Positions 35,100 to 46,149 of a stretch of 64,000 nt of DNA are shown here, one piece after another. This stretch comes from Tetrastigma voinierianum. Taxonomy: Eukaryota > Streptophyta > Magnoliopsida > Vitales > Vitaceae. The number at the start of each line of letters is the position of its first letter. The first letter of the stretch is position 1. The DNA lies in contig JAEQBH010000665.1 of assembly GCA_016808115.1 (NCBI GenBank), positions 1 to 64,000 on the forward strand, written 5' to 3'. The position numbers and the translations under genes are program-made. The notes beneath the pieces are model-generated. The model was not told the origin of the DNA. It searched no databases and saw nothing but the letters and a program-made list of their open reading frames with translations.

Positions 35100-37430
35100 A
35101 CTGTGTTCAGCCGCAGAGAGAAACAGAGTCAGCATCCGAAACACCACAGGTCCGCTTCATCATCGTGAGTCGATTTTCCCGCCTCCCCGCAGGAACCAGG
35201 TGCTGAAATCCAGCCTGAAAACCTTAGCATCCTTAGCCGGCCGGTGTAAGCCAACGAGGCCCATATGCGCCGCCTTCTCACTTGGAAATCACCCGCCTTT
35301 TTTTCTCTGACTAACATTAAGGCCTCTCGCCTGAAGATTCGTGAGTTTGGCGGCATTCTCAATTAGGCACTCCATATAGCTCATGGCCTTGGAAACCTCT
35401 TGGCTGACTCGGCTTAATGTCATGGATTTGATGCGCAGCTCATCCTGGACCACGTTTAGCTCGTCCCTAGCAACCTGCAGCTCATCCCTGACTGCCCACA
35501 GCTCATCCTCGGTAACCCTCAGCTCGCCCCGAGCCTTCTTTTCTTTATCTTTAGCTCGTACTTTCACGTTCGTGGGTGTGCTTCGTGTCGATTATACTTC
35601 ACGCACTTTCAAGAAGGCGCCGCATCCGGGAAGCTCGGTCGGCCTTCTGCAAATGTGAGGCAACCTTGGTTTCTTAGAGACGCTTCATCGTCTAGTTAAG
35701 AGCCTCGTAAAGCCGTTCCTCCTCACAGTGTTTCATATAGGTAGCCATCTACAAAAACGAGATAAAATTATGATAGTTGAAAACAACCTGAACGAATAAA
35801 TAAGGTATCCGACATGTCAAGGGGTTTACCCTTATGATAAGGCTGCAGCTCTCAACGGTATGGCATTGCCTCATGAGGTCGGTGAGTCCTAGGATGGACG
35901 ATATAACCCTGTGGGCGAGCCCGAAGTTAGTAAGTTGTGGAGTCCTCCTCCTCGCCCAAAGCAATCCTTTTCCCCGACCTCCAATGTCGTAAGAAGAAGC
36001 CGCGCCGGTGTCGAGGACCTAAACATAAATGGGTAAGACTTCCGTAGCGCCTTTAGCCTCCCGGTGATTTTCAGACCCACCACCTGGACACCTCAACCAT
36101 GGGAGGAGGCACTGACCCTGCCAGATCTAGTCGAATGAACCCCGCCTTGGCAATCGACTACAAGAAGATGCCCAACTTGAGATTCACTTTCAAACACCTC
36201 ACGCTTCAAAGTTCTTTCTCACGCTTCTTTCGCTCACCATTATTTAATCGCGAGGTCAGCTTCGAGGGGAGCCTGAGCTTTGCACTTAACGCTTCTCTTC
36301 TTCTTTGCCAACGACTCAACTCGGGCTTGAAGCTCTTCCCGAGTGGGTTTCACGGCAAAAGCCCCGTTTAGTTTATAATGAGGCAGAGAGGGCCTCAAAG
36401 CAGGGGGTTGAGAGGGGCTCAGCAACTCAAGGCATGGGAATATCTATCGGCATTAGCTTTAGAGTATGCCCGGGAGACGGCTAATCTGCGCTGTTTGACC
36501 TCCCATCCCCAGAACCGAGGCTGGACGGACACCAAGTGCACAACCAAAGCAAAAGAAACACCTCAGTGACTTATCAAAGGAAACCCACACCACGTGAACT
36601 AAGTCACGAGGTTCTTTGGGAAAAATTCAAATGGTCGTAATATCGAGCGATTCTCTGAATAAGAGGGATTATACCTCACTACCACCACCATAAAAAAATA
36701 ACGCTCCTACCAAGGTTTAAAGGGAGGACGGAACTGAGATGATCAACTTGCATTGATGCGCTTAAATGATACAAAACCCTTTTCATGCCTCTTTCACGCT
36801 TAAAGAAGTCCAAAGCAGCTATGCTGGAACCCCGAGGCCCTTTTGTCCCAAAACGACCGTGGCCGACCAAACACCCTAGAAATTGGGAGGTGTTAGAGGC
36901 ACCATTGAAGTGCTCTACACGCCCTGATAAAGGGGTGCAGAGAAAGGGCAGACTGTCAAGGCCGCCTAAAGAAGCTGCACCATCTTAGGAACCTAGACGA
37001 AGTGTAGGGAGGTGAAAGATCAAGGTCAGACTTGAATACCAAGAGGGGCCTACAGCAGGTAACGGCGCCTTCATAAAGGCTCGACCTAACTAGGGACCCA
37101 TGGCATCCACATACTTCACTCGGCCGCCTTCAAGATTCTGAACCACTAGTGGTACCTAATTCACTAACCTTCGCCTTTCCATACGGGATGGATGACTGCT
37201 TAGAGGGGCTCTATCGACCATGGCAGCAAGACTATTGGATCAACCCAATCGATCCGTCTAACCCGACTGGGAGCCTTCCCCTAGCGAGACCAAAAGAACA
37301 ACGCCCAGAGGGCACGATGATCGCGCGGCATGGGAGGCCTAACGAATGATAAAGAGGAAGAATCCTAACCAAACACCCTAATAACTCCAAGTCAGAACAC
37401 ACCCCATTGCTAAATGCATTCAATAGAATT
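35100..37430 (-). pseudogene. Antisense ORF of the Tat element
   Basis: Minus-strand pieces, from the start: 37232-37423 (weak), 36679-36870 (DFFKRERGMKR ... LSSVLPLNLG), 36240-36425 (REELQARVESLAKKKRSV) and 35289-35567, a heptad coiled coil (DELWAVRDELQVARDEL and onward). Tat elements such as Grande carry an antisense gene after pol. Related plant proteins have a transposase-28/plant mobile domain followed by a coiled coil. The Lys-rich linker and coiled coil fit; the N-terminal domain is too decayed to confirm. Its role is unknown. Confidence 0.55.
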
Positions 37431-38467
37431 CGCTAAAAAAAGTGAGGAAGATGAGATAAACAATGACCACCAGATCCAATAATGTAATCCGTAACAAGAA
37501 AAAGCAAACAGTGGGTGCAGAAACGCACTAAACTAGGGAAGAGAACGTAAAGCGAGATATAACGATAGAAACCACCAAGAGCGGCTTTGAGCGATCGAGA
37601 AATTTTGAAAGAAAATCTGAGACCATAGAGAAAGAGGTTTGAAGAATGTGGAATACGACCAAACAGCTTCGGGGTTTTAAAACATCAGAACGCAACTCAA
37701 ATGGGCGCAAAAATCGAGAAAAGCCATCATTACCGCGATACGATTGACGGCGACAAGCCTAGACCAACAAACCCTATTCGACCACGTGGAATTCGCTGCT
37801 CGATCCAAAAACGATGAAGCCCTCGCCCAAGTTTGCCACCATGTCGAGGCAACTGATAGTGCCTAAAACCAAATAAGATAGGCTCAAGACGCAGCCCGCT
37901 GAATGAACCACCGCGAAGCTTAAAGCGGCTGGCATCCCCGTGGGTCGGGCAGAAGAGCCTCACATGACTCCTACCACGATGACGCCCCGTTACTCCTAAG
38001 GGATGAGCCTGCGTTAAAACTACCCAATGGACCAGACAAGGACGAGGATAACTGGCTGCCCACCGCTTGAGACGTAAGAAAGGAAAGAATTCCATCTCCA
38101 AGGATTCCTGCTAACTACCATTATAAGAAGGATTCCACACCACGCTCCCTACTATCCCCTAATATTCAGCTAGAGATAAGGAAAAGGAGATTCCCTACCT
38201 AATTGGAAAGAGGTCGTATCGCCATCTAACAAGGAAAGTCATCGTGATTACCCATGATAAATACCAAGCAATTCCATCGAAGAAAGATACGCAATCACAA
38301 AACCATCAATAGTTGATCTCTTTCCCTTTCGTGAGAAAGAAACCACTAGGGTAATGAGAGGTGCACTAAGACTTCGCTTCAACCACCCTTTATGTGTAGG
38401 TTGTACACGATCCCGCCCAACGACCCCATGACTCCAAAGAAGCTCCTAGCTCGCACCAATAAAATCA
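37431..38467. other. Unassigned end of Tat element, possible 3' LTR
   Basis: No coding sequence is supported. TGATAGTGCC at about 37855 after GAGGCAAC could be the start of a 3' LTR, because Tat LTRs often begin TGATA. There is no second copy in the window to compare and no target duplication can be tested, so this is only a suggestion. Confidence 0.25.
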
Positions 38468-38917
38468 GCACACGCTATAAGCTAAAATATTTTTCCCATT
38501 AATCGAAAAATGAAGGAAGGAGCAAAAAAGAAAATTTGACAATCTCTTTTAACCATTTTTATTTTTATTGTTTTGTTAAACGTCTTTTCCTAATGTTATT
38601 TGTCTTAAAGGACAATTAATTTGAGTTGTGCAAAAATATTATTGATGCTTAATATAATATTTACCATACTAATATTACTTTTTAAATATTGTAACTTTGG
38701 TTTTAATTGAAAAATATAATTATAGACCTTAACATGTAAAATACTCTAGAAATAAAACTTCTTTACAATCAATTTTTACATTTTATATTAGTTATATTCT
38801 TATAACCAATTTTCAAAAACAAGTTTCTAAAAAGAGTTTATGAGTTATTTTGAGAAGTAAAATTTTGTTTTTACAACCATTTTCCATATTTTATCGTTCC
38901 CTAGAAATAAAAGATTA
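38468..38917 (+). repeat. AT-rich direct repeat unit U0
   Basis: GCTATAAGCTAAAATATTTTT, then ATTGTTTTGTTAAACGTCTT, TTAATATAATATTTACCAT and a CCCTAGAAATAAAAGAT end. The same series is found at 50744-51217 (U1) and 51218-51480 (U2). The unit is about 460 bp. U0 and U1 were neighbours before the 38918-50743 element inserted. Confidence 0.7.
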
Positions 38918-39039
38918 GGGAAAAGGTATATTAATGCCCCCAACATTTGGTTGTATGTCCAATCTAGCCCTAAATGTTTTTTTTTTTTTTTGTCTAACCA
39001 TGTCCCTGACGTTTCTACCATGGCATACTTATACCCTTG
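38918..39039 (+). repeat. Left terminal inverted repeat of the MULE-like element
   Basis: It aligns over its whole length with the complement of 50628-50743. Shared blocks are GGGAAAA, GTATGTCCAATCTAGCCC, a T-run, GTC(T/C)AACCATG and TTATACCCTT/TTATGCCCTT. Confidence 0.65.
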
Positions 39040-39865
39040 TCATTAATGGAAATACCAGGTGGGTTAACGGGGCATTAAATGTGAGACCCCGGAAGAAATG
39101 AACGATAGACACAGGTGGCAAACCTAGGAAATTCTCTAGATCTCGGATGACGACACGGATTGCGTCATTGAGTTCGTCTCGCGAAATCTAGGTAAACATT
39201 CAAATTTCGTCGCAATCCGAGACAATCCGGATTTGCACATATTTCGAGGCAAATTGGACAAATGAACAAATGACAAGTGGCATGAAGTCCCACACCACAT
39301 GGATACATGCAGGTAGGCTACGTGTCTAGAGAAAGTGGTCTTGCATGAGGGTAAATGTTAGTGGATGCTAGGTGTCTTGATAGGCTTTGCATGAGGAATT
39401 TAGTGGAAGAAAAGGGTTGGAGGACAATTGGAAAGTTAGGTGTCAAGAGACTTAGGATGAAGATGCTCTCTAAACCAAACTGGTCCGGTGGAAAAAGGAG
39501 AGGGAGAAAGAGTGCTCAAGTTCTGAGGGAAAAAGAAGGGAGAGAAAAGAAAGAAAGAAGGGAAGGAAAGGAAGAAGGAGAAAGCAAAACAAAGTGAGAA
39601 CCGGCAGATTTTCTGGTTCACGGGGTGTTGCAGGTGAAGTTCAGCAATGCCTCGATCCGCACTCCAACAGGTAGGGGACTTCTCCTACCATGGTTATATC
39701 TTGTCTAAGAGTTGTTTGATGACAGGGAAGGTTAATCCATGCAGTGAGCTAGATGAATACCAGCTTTCAGCGTAAACCGTGCTGGATGTTAGAATTGTTT
39801 TGTTTATCCATTTTTACAGATTAAAATATGGAGATACCTTGCTGGAGTTCAATTTATTTCTAACC

Positions 39866-40145
39866 GAAATGGCCTTGTTGAACCGACGGTTTAAATTCAG
39901 AAATGGCCTTGTTGAAAACTGATTTATATGAGAATTAAACTGAAATGGCCTTGTGGAAACCGATTTATGTGAGGATTAAAACTGAAGTGGTCTTGATTTA
40001 TACACATTGAAAACTGAAATACCTTTGTTGAAATTAATTTATTTAAATTTGAAATGGCCTTGTTGAAAACTGATTTATATGAGAATTAAAATCTGGAAAT
40101 GGCCTTGTTGAAATCGATGAGGAGGATTAAAATCGAAATGGTTGA
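39866..40145. repeat. Minisatellite 1, about 31-46-bp units
   Basis: About seven units of GAAATGGCCTTGTTGAAA followed by CTGATTTATATGAGAATTAAAA, at 39867, 39900, 39942, 39984 (diverged), 40015, 40052 and 40098. Unit length varies by short deletions. Confidence 0.8.
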
Positions 40146-40149
40146 CGGT

Positions 40150-40955
40150 ATGACTAACATGCAGACTTAGGTTTTGACTAAGTAAACATCTATTGGTATT
40201 ATAGTTTGAATGAAAACATGCAAACTTTCTAGGTTTTAGACTAAAGAGATATCGGGCTTGGTGTATGGTTGATTTGCAAGGACTAACATGCAGGATTTTC
40301 TCGGGTTTTTAGACCAAGAAGAGTTATCGCTTGGTATTATAGTTCAATGAAAACATGCAAACTGGGTTTAACAAGAGATATCGCCAGGCGGGTCGATTTG
40401 CATGACTAACATGCAGGATTTTCGGCTTTGGGACTCGAGAAGACATCGGGCTGGTATTATAGCTTGAATGAAAACATGCAAAACTTTCGGGCTTTAGACT
40501 AAGAGATATCGTGGCTCGTATATTGATTTGTATGACTAACATGCAGATTTTCTCGTTTTTAGATTGAAGAAAACATCGCTTTGGTATTATAGTTGAGTTT
40601 AAAACATGCAAAATTTTCTGAGTTTTAGACTAAATACAGTTTTGAGTATTATTGCTTTTTGATGAAAAAATATGCGTAATTTCACGGCTTTAGACCGAAG
40701 AAAACATCATTGCATTATAGTTTGAATGAAAATATGCAAAATTTTTCGGCTTGGGGATCAATAAATATCAGTTTGGTGTATGATTGCTTGTGCATGACTA
40801 ACATGCAGAATTTTTTGGGTTTAGATTAAAGAAATATCAGTTTGGTGTATTATTGCTTGCATGAATAACATGAAGAATTTTCTCGGTTTAGACTAAAGAA
40901 AACATTAGTTTGGTATTATTGTTTGAATGAAAACATGCAGAATGTGAATATACAT
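40150..40955. repeat. Minisatellite 2, about 65-bp units in an alternating pattern
   Basis: About thirteen units. Type A begins GAATGAAAACATGCAAA and type B begins GACTAACATGCAG. They alternate (B 40151, A 40211, B 40281, A 40347, B 40402, A 40468, B 40532, A 40599, and so on), giving a higher-order period of about 130 bp. Each continues with TTTTC(T)nGGTTTTAGACTAA and ATATCGnnTTGGT. Confidence 0.85.
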
Positions 40956-41141
40956 GTTGATATGTGCATGTTAATGATTAACATGATGCTTAAGATAAAG
41001 CATAAATGATATATATGTTGCATGTAGTTTTTATTATGCATGTAACATGAGATTTTTATGCAAAGTGGCATTAAAGATTGCATGCACGAGGACATCGTGA
41101 AAAATCAGTGAGGGCATGACATGGATTTTGAAATAATTAAA

Positions 41142-41308
41142 TCTGGAGGGTTGTCCAAAATATTAATTTCGGAAGGTTGTCCACCAAATTTTATCGGAGT
41201 CAGTCCAAAAATGAATATCGGAAGGTAGTCCACATTATTATCGGAGTCTGTCCAAATGAAAAGTATCGGAGGGTGGTCCAAAAAATTTTCGGAGTCTGTC
41301 CAACTAAC
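41142..41308. repeat. Minisatellite 3, about 25-bp units
   Basis: Seven units of TCGGAGGGTTGTCCAAAA or TCGGAGTCTGTCCAAA, with starts near 41143, 41167, 41194, 41218, 41241, 41266 and 41291. Two variants, GG(A/T)(A/T)GTCC and GAGTC(A/T)GTCC, partly alternate. Confidence 0.8.
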
Positions 41309-42022
41309 CTTCGCGAGAGCTAAAACAAAAATCTTTTGTTTTAGAAATGATTTTATTATACATGGAAAAATGCATGTGTGAGGAAATAGGTGAGGAATCT
41401 TCTGAGGGCAGGATTTGACATGCACACTGCATTCTTTCAGATATTATGTGAATGTATGGGAACTACAACATAGGTCATGTAACTAGTGAGTAGCCCTCGT
41501 AGGGGAGTAAATTTCTCTCACAAAAGCAGCCTTACTCCTCACAGAAAAAAAAAAACTAAATTTTCTGTGTACCGAGATACACCAAGAGAGGGTGTCATTG
41601 AAACCCAGAGTGGAGGAAGCTTAGAAACAAATTTTCTTAAATATTTGTAGAACACTGGATCAGATCCAAATTTTTTTCGATAAAAGATGGGGAGAACTAG
41701 CTTATACTAATGAATGGAAATTGTAATTAAACTAAGTTTATGTTTAATACAATTTGATGAAGTTTATGTAAGTTTGTCGTAAGTTTCGTAGTTTTTAGGA
41801 TAAAAAGATCACTGAAGTGAGAAATCACAGGCACTGAGTCCTAAATGCAAAGAAAGCGTGAATAGGTTATCAGAGGTTTTGAGTTGCAACCGGAATTACC
41901 GCTAGGTTGCGACTGAATTTTAGGTTGCGCATCGAAGCTTTTTTTTTTGCAAATAATACTCAAAAACTTAATAATAAATATACAAATGACCTGTGGTTCG
42001 GGGGTAATTATTGACGATGTTG

Positions 42023-42054
42023 ATGTGGCACCCTCACGCGTAAAGGTGCCACAT
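42023..42054. repeat. Perfect 10-bp inverted repeat with GC-rich stem
   Basis: ATGTGGCACC (42023-42032) and GGTGCCACAT (42045-42054) are perfect complements around a 12-base centre holding ACGCGT. It lies in unassigned sequence left of the copia element, probably part of the MULE-like element. Confidence 0.8.
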
Positions 42055-42350
42055 AAGCAAAAATACAACGCGAGAGCTACATCAAAGATCGCACGTTTGA
42101 AAAACCAATAAAACAAAATACAAGGTTTAATATTTCTTTTATTTTGATGTTTTATCATTTTCTAGACGGGATTCTATTTTCCCATCGACTCATTTGTCAC
42201 AATAATATTTTTCTTTACTTATTTACTTAAAAGATACTTTATTTAGAAGAGAAAATGTGAAGATCTTTAATAAAATAAATCAATGGGTTTGAAACTCATT
42301 TATTAAGTTTCAATCGCTTGTAACTTTCGAATCATTATTTCCTTTGAATC

Positions 42351-42677
42351 GTTGACTCGGGCTAGTCAGCCCACATGGGCTAGACTCAACCCAAATTTAT
42401 TATGTTTAAGTGAGGTTGAGGCAGCTTGTCTTGGAGACAATCAAGCCTTCAACCCGCCACATGTACATTGGAACATGAGAGAGGATAGTTCAACAAATGA
42501 ATTAAGAAACAAAAAAAAATTCAGATTTTTTGCACGAAAAGTGTTCCTAAATCAACCAATTCAAGTTCTAGGTAATTGGAGTTACACTTTGAAGCATTGA
42601 AGAAATAACGATCCAGTCAAGTTTTTTGTACCGATCAGGAACAACGAGTAAGTATTCTTGATCCTTTAAAAACAACA
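42351..42677 (+). mobile_element. 5' LTR of the copia element
   Basis: The first T is missing (starts GTTGACTCGGG) and it ends AAACAACA. From about 42570 to the end it matches 50223-50328 with two visible differences. The first half is much more different from the 3' copy. CCCACATGGGCTAGACTC is shared near the start. Confidence 0.85.
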
Positions 42678-42678
42678 A

Positions 42679-42690
42679 TGGTATCAGAGC
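42679..42690 (+). other. Primer-binding site, initiator methionine tRNA
   Basis: TGGTATCAGAGC, one base after the LTR, is the exact complement of the plant initiator tRNA-Met 3' end used by most copia elements. Confidence 0.95.
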
Positions 42691-43610
42691 TAGTCAAGTT
42701 TTTTTTTTTTATGCAGCCATTCTATCTTGAGGGACTAAATGAGGACCAAAAAAAAAAAAAAAAAAAAACTCCCAAAACCAAAGGTGCAAACCGAGATGTC
42801 AATGTTTAATTTCCCCAAGACCCCATCTCTCAGATATAAAATATTTGAAGTGCAAATAATTAATGGGATCGAACAAATGTAAATAATATAACAACAAAGA
42901 ATTTAATTAAAATATCTAAAATGGTGGCATTTTTCTCTGGGCTGCCCTCATGATTCCATTTGTTTATTACAAAATCAAAGACAATATGACAAAAACAAAA
43001 TGAGAAACTGAATTACATCATTTTTAATAAAATCAAAAGGAGAACTCAGAAACCAAGGATATGCGCATAAAGCGCTTCTTCTTCCGCGATATGAAGCAAT
43101 CTACGACTTGGTATATTCCAGCCCATAACTGATTAAGCAAATGGGCTATTTATAAATGGAGTCCAGTTCAGTCTATTTCATCGTTATTCGCCCAGCCCAT
43201 GGGCTATTCCATGCAAAACACATGCAAATGGAATATAACCGAACATTTTATATACTGCCCCTTGTTTAGTTAGTCGAATAGTCGAAAGCAATTTGCTTTC
43301 GTGATTCACCATTTGTTTTTTATTTTTCAACTCACTTATCACTGAAATTTTGAAAATGCTGAAACAAAAGCCAGTGGTTTGGCTTTTCCATCTCGTAAAA
43401 GCCTACCCCACCATGATTTTCATCTTTCCATGCAAAATAGCTCACTCACTTATTTACATCTTTCTATTTCTTATTAAGTATGCAAAGAGAAATATAATTC
43501 CTTAAATTTTGCATTTTATAATATTATTCACAAACACAGTTAAGTAAAATTATTTTGAAAGTTACATGTTTCTTGATAAGCTTAAGATAAATAAAACAAG
43601 TTAGAATAAA

Positions 43611-43641
<31 letters not shown>

Positions 43642-44157
43642 ATCCCTCCAATTTTGAGTATGTAAAAACAAATAACTTAACTTAATAGAGATAAAATATT
43701 TAAAAAACAAATGATTTAATACCACTACACATACACTATTCAAAGATTAAGCTCAAAAAAGCTCTATTCAAAGATTCAAATTAAAACAAACGCCACCTAA
43801 GTCGACTACATGACTTATATTCCATTACACTGTTATTCAGCAAATGGGCTATTTTATATTCCATTACAGAAATTTCGACTTAGTATATATGTGACTCAAA
43901 CACATATTTTAAACACTTAAATATTATCATCAAACCAGAACGAAACTTAGATTACTATAATTATAACGAAAGAACTACAGGGCGCTGCAGGGCGCTGTGA
44001 CCTCGTAAAATTATAATTTTTTCCAAATTAATTATATTAATTTCTAATTATCCGTGATTTTTCCGGGAATTTTTGTGTTATTGAAAATTAAATTGTATGT
44101 TATAATTAACTAATTAAAAGGTTAATTGATATTATATTGCATTATTTGTTTATGCAG
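42691..44157. other. Unassigned AT-rich copia leader or insertion
   Basis: No gene is seen. It contains poly-A and poly-T runs (42700-42770), a palindrome CGAAAGCAA-T-TTGCTTTCG (43283-43301), an AT dinucleotide run (43614-43642) and the phrase AGCAAATGGGCTATTT twice (43136 and 43839). The leader is far longer than usual for copia, so a second insertion is likely, but I could not define its ends. Confidence 0.4.
43614..43642. repeat. AT dinucleotide microsatellite
   Basis: An uninterrupted AT repeat of about 14 units in AT-rich DNA. Confidence 0.9.
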
Positions 44158-44587
44158 TGGCTACAAGAGCACAACACCATTTATTGCTATTATAAGAAAA
44201 GTGTGCCATACAATGCTTAACATATAGATTATATATTATTGGATTGTAAATCGGCACTTGATGTTCATGAGCCTTTCATCGAGCAACAAATCTAGATTGT
44301 GCTTGAGCGTTATCAGCATAAATGGGAGTCATCACAAGCCTTAAACAAAGGTTGAGCTCTTTAGATTCTTGAATACTTCTGCAGGATATATCGCTTGAGA
44401 GGGAAAGTCACCAAAGGCTATGGTATTCGTTTGACCGACGGCGCGCTGCGTTTGGAACCCGCTGCTAGATTCGCCTGCGGTATGATGAAAGTATGAGCCG
44501 CGGACAAAGTGATGATAACTTAGATGACATTGTTGATGATCCCGATTATGTACTCGGCAGCGTGATCTATTTCCAATATATCTTAAG
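44158..44587 (+). pseudogene. Coding-like segment with exon-style borders, identity unknown
   Basis: It is preceded by TTTGTTTATGCAG and followed by AAG-GTATGT, a strong 3' and 5' splice pattern. The frame from 44158 reads WLQEHNTIYCYYKKSVPYNA, stop, HIDYILLDCKSALDVHEPF, EQQI, stop, IVLERYQHKWESSQAL. Another frame gives SRGQSDDNLDDIVDD near 44495. I do not recognise the family. It could be a captured host exon or part of a DNA transposon inserted in the copia leader. 44588-44945 would then be an intron ending ATATACAG. Confidence 0.35.
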
Positions 44588-44945
44588 GTATGTACATATT
44601 TATAATACGATGTACATATTGAATGTTTTTCTATTAAAGACATGCCCATTGTGGTTTTTTAATTTAATTAAATTGGATGAGCATGAATGGAAATATTCGA
44701 TAAGGGAGGTTTTTAGGTCGGTAGATTTATGCAATACATATCTCACCTATCAATCAAAATGTTACGCATGTTTAAATTAAATAATAATAATTGACTATAC
44801 GATGTAAATTGATTGAATGTGTAACATTACTTTCAAGTACGTTGCATGTGTGTTAAATTATTATTAATTACTAGTATTATCAGCAGCATTATTGTAAATT
44901 GAATTGCATAAGATCCGTAATTTAAGTAATTGTCTCTATATACAG

Positions 44946-45780
44946 AAATGGTCAGAACAGAGCATTGTCGCTGACTTGAACCATGGAGACAAGCTGAATG
45001 AAAAGAATTACGATGTTTGGCATCGTAAGATTCAGTATCTCCTGGAGGAGCAAGACATGCTGGAAACCATTACACAACTAATGGCTAAACCTGAGCAAGG
45101 CACTGCATCGCTTCAACAGCGACTTTAATCTCATCAAGCCTGCAAGCGCAAAGATCATGTTGCTCATTTGATGCCGAGCATGAAAAATACTGATGCCGCG
45201 ATTTGAGAGGCAACCGCTTAGCCTAAGGCCAAGTAAGGTTCAATATGTGGAACCTCAACAACAAGACTTCACCGCTAACCCTCGTTTGATGGTTATAAGA
45301 AGGCTCGAATGACACCTCATGAGGAAGGATCTATGACATCATGCTTAACATGATCGAATTGAGGGTCAGGGCATGACATGACTCCGATGAGCAAAGAAGT
45401 CCAATCTGTTATTCATCTTCCGAAAGAATTTGGAACACAAGTGTTAATCTCATCATAAATGAGAACATCAAAACTTTGATGATGTTGCTCATGTTGAGTT
45501 TGAGGAAGATCGCTCTTTTCTCGAGAAGCCCGCTAATGAAGCTTTCATGATCAATTCAAATCATGAGGAGCAAAAGGCCTTCAGACGAAAAAAATTGAAA
45601 GGTAAGGGTTTCAAAGGGAAAAGAGGAAATGAAGCAAGTTCTAGTGGACAAAGCGCAAGCGCGGGAAAACGAGGCGCATGAAAAGCAACAAGAATCGCTT
45701 TAACTCGTGGCAAACTCCGCCACTTTGCTCGATCGTGACCGGTTAAAGGTATTGTTTGCACAAACTCGCTCTAACTTATA
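44946..45780 (+). pseudogene. gag: copia gag
   Basis: It starts with EQSIVADLNHGDKLNEKNYDVW (split) and IQYLLEEQDMLETITQLM (44960-45085), the N-terminal UBN2-like part of a copia Gag. Decayed pieces follow: SSMKN, FDGYKKA (about 45280), VQSVIHLPKEF (about 45400), HVEFEEDRSFLEK-like (about 45490) and a Lys-rich tail (45590-45640). The zinc knuckle is not clear. Frameshifts occur about every 100-150 bases. Confidence 0.75.
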
Positions 45781-46149
45781 TGTTAGTAGCTCAATGTTTG
45801 GTCAGACTGCCTTTTGAATCAGACTCAACAAGAACCGACCACGTAGCAAGGGATCGAACTTATGGACTGGTCGAATTCCTAAAGGCAATAGAAGTATATA
45901 CATGGGAATAATGTTTCCACCGACGCGGTTGGGATCTGCACCGTCGGGGTGGTCGCATGCTTTATCTTCGTGATGTCTTTATATGCTCCACAAGTTAAGC
46001 GAAATCTTGTTTTACGATTCTTGTTCTACTAAATTTAGGTTTCAAACATATTTAATAAGGGTTGTGTAAAGTATTTACGAGGGCTGGCGTTTATTATGGA
46101 TTACGGCTATGTGTTAGATGGATTTATGGTGTTGGACACCACTAATGAT

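Larger units (their letters stand above)
2061..38467 (+). mobile_element. Tat-lineage Ty3/gypsy retrotransposon, broken and invaded
   Basis: Order on the plus strand is gag, protease, RT, RNase H and integrase, then a long 3' region with an antisense ORF, the arrangement of the Tat/Ogre/Grande lineage. The pieces are 2061-4453, 5928-6811 and 31421-38467. The gaps are a solo LTR (4454-5927) and the E1/E2 nest (6812-31420). RT and early RNase H motifs stop at 6811 and RNase H motifs resume at 31421 in matching order, so the two sides are one element. No 5' LTR or primer-binding site is seen; it was lost or displaced at the family C LTR. The 3' end is not resolved, so 38467 marks only the start of the AT-rich repeat. 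Confidence 0.7.
39080..41940 (+). mobile_element. LTR-like region holding three minisatellites
   Basis: TGTGAGACCCCGGAAG at 39080 resembles the start of LTRs of Tekay/Del chromoviruses. No matching end, primer-binding site or target duplication was found, so both the family and the right limit are guesses. Open frames (39355-39597, plus; 41105-41425, minus) are low-complexity and not believable as genes. 39500-39597 is an AG-rich, Lys/Glu/Arg-coding run. Confidence 0.3.

Noticed and set aside
39355..39597. Basic 80-codon open frame
   Set aside because: It comes from an AG-rich simple stretch (GAAAGAAAGAAGGGAAGG type) and lacks any domain.
40150..40955. Regular repeat and spacer pattern that could look like a CRISPR array
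   Set aside because: The spacers are not unique; the whole 65-bp unit repeats in an A/B pattern, and the context is plant retrotransposon DNA. It is a minisatellite.
42679..42690. TGGTATCAGAGC as part of a tRNA gene
   Set aside because: Only the 3' complement of tRNA-iMet is present, next to an LTR; it is a primer-binding site.
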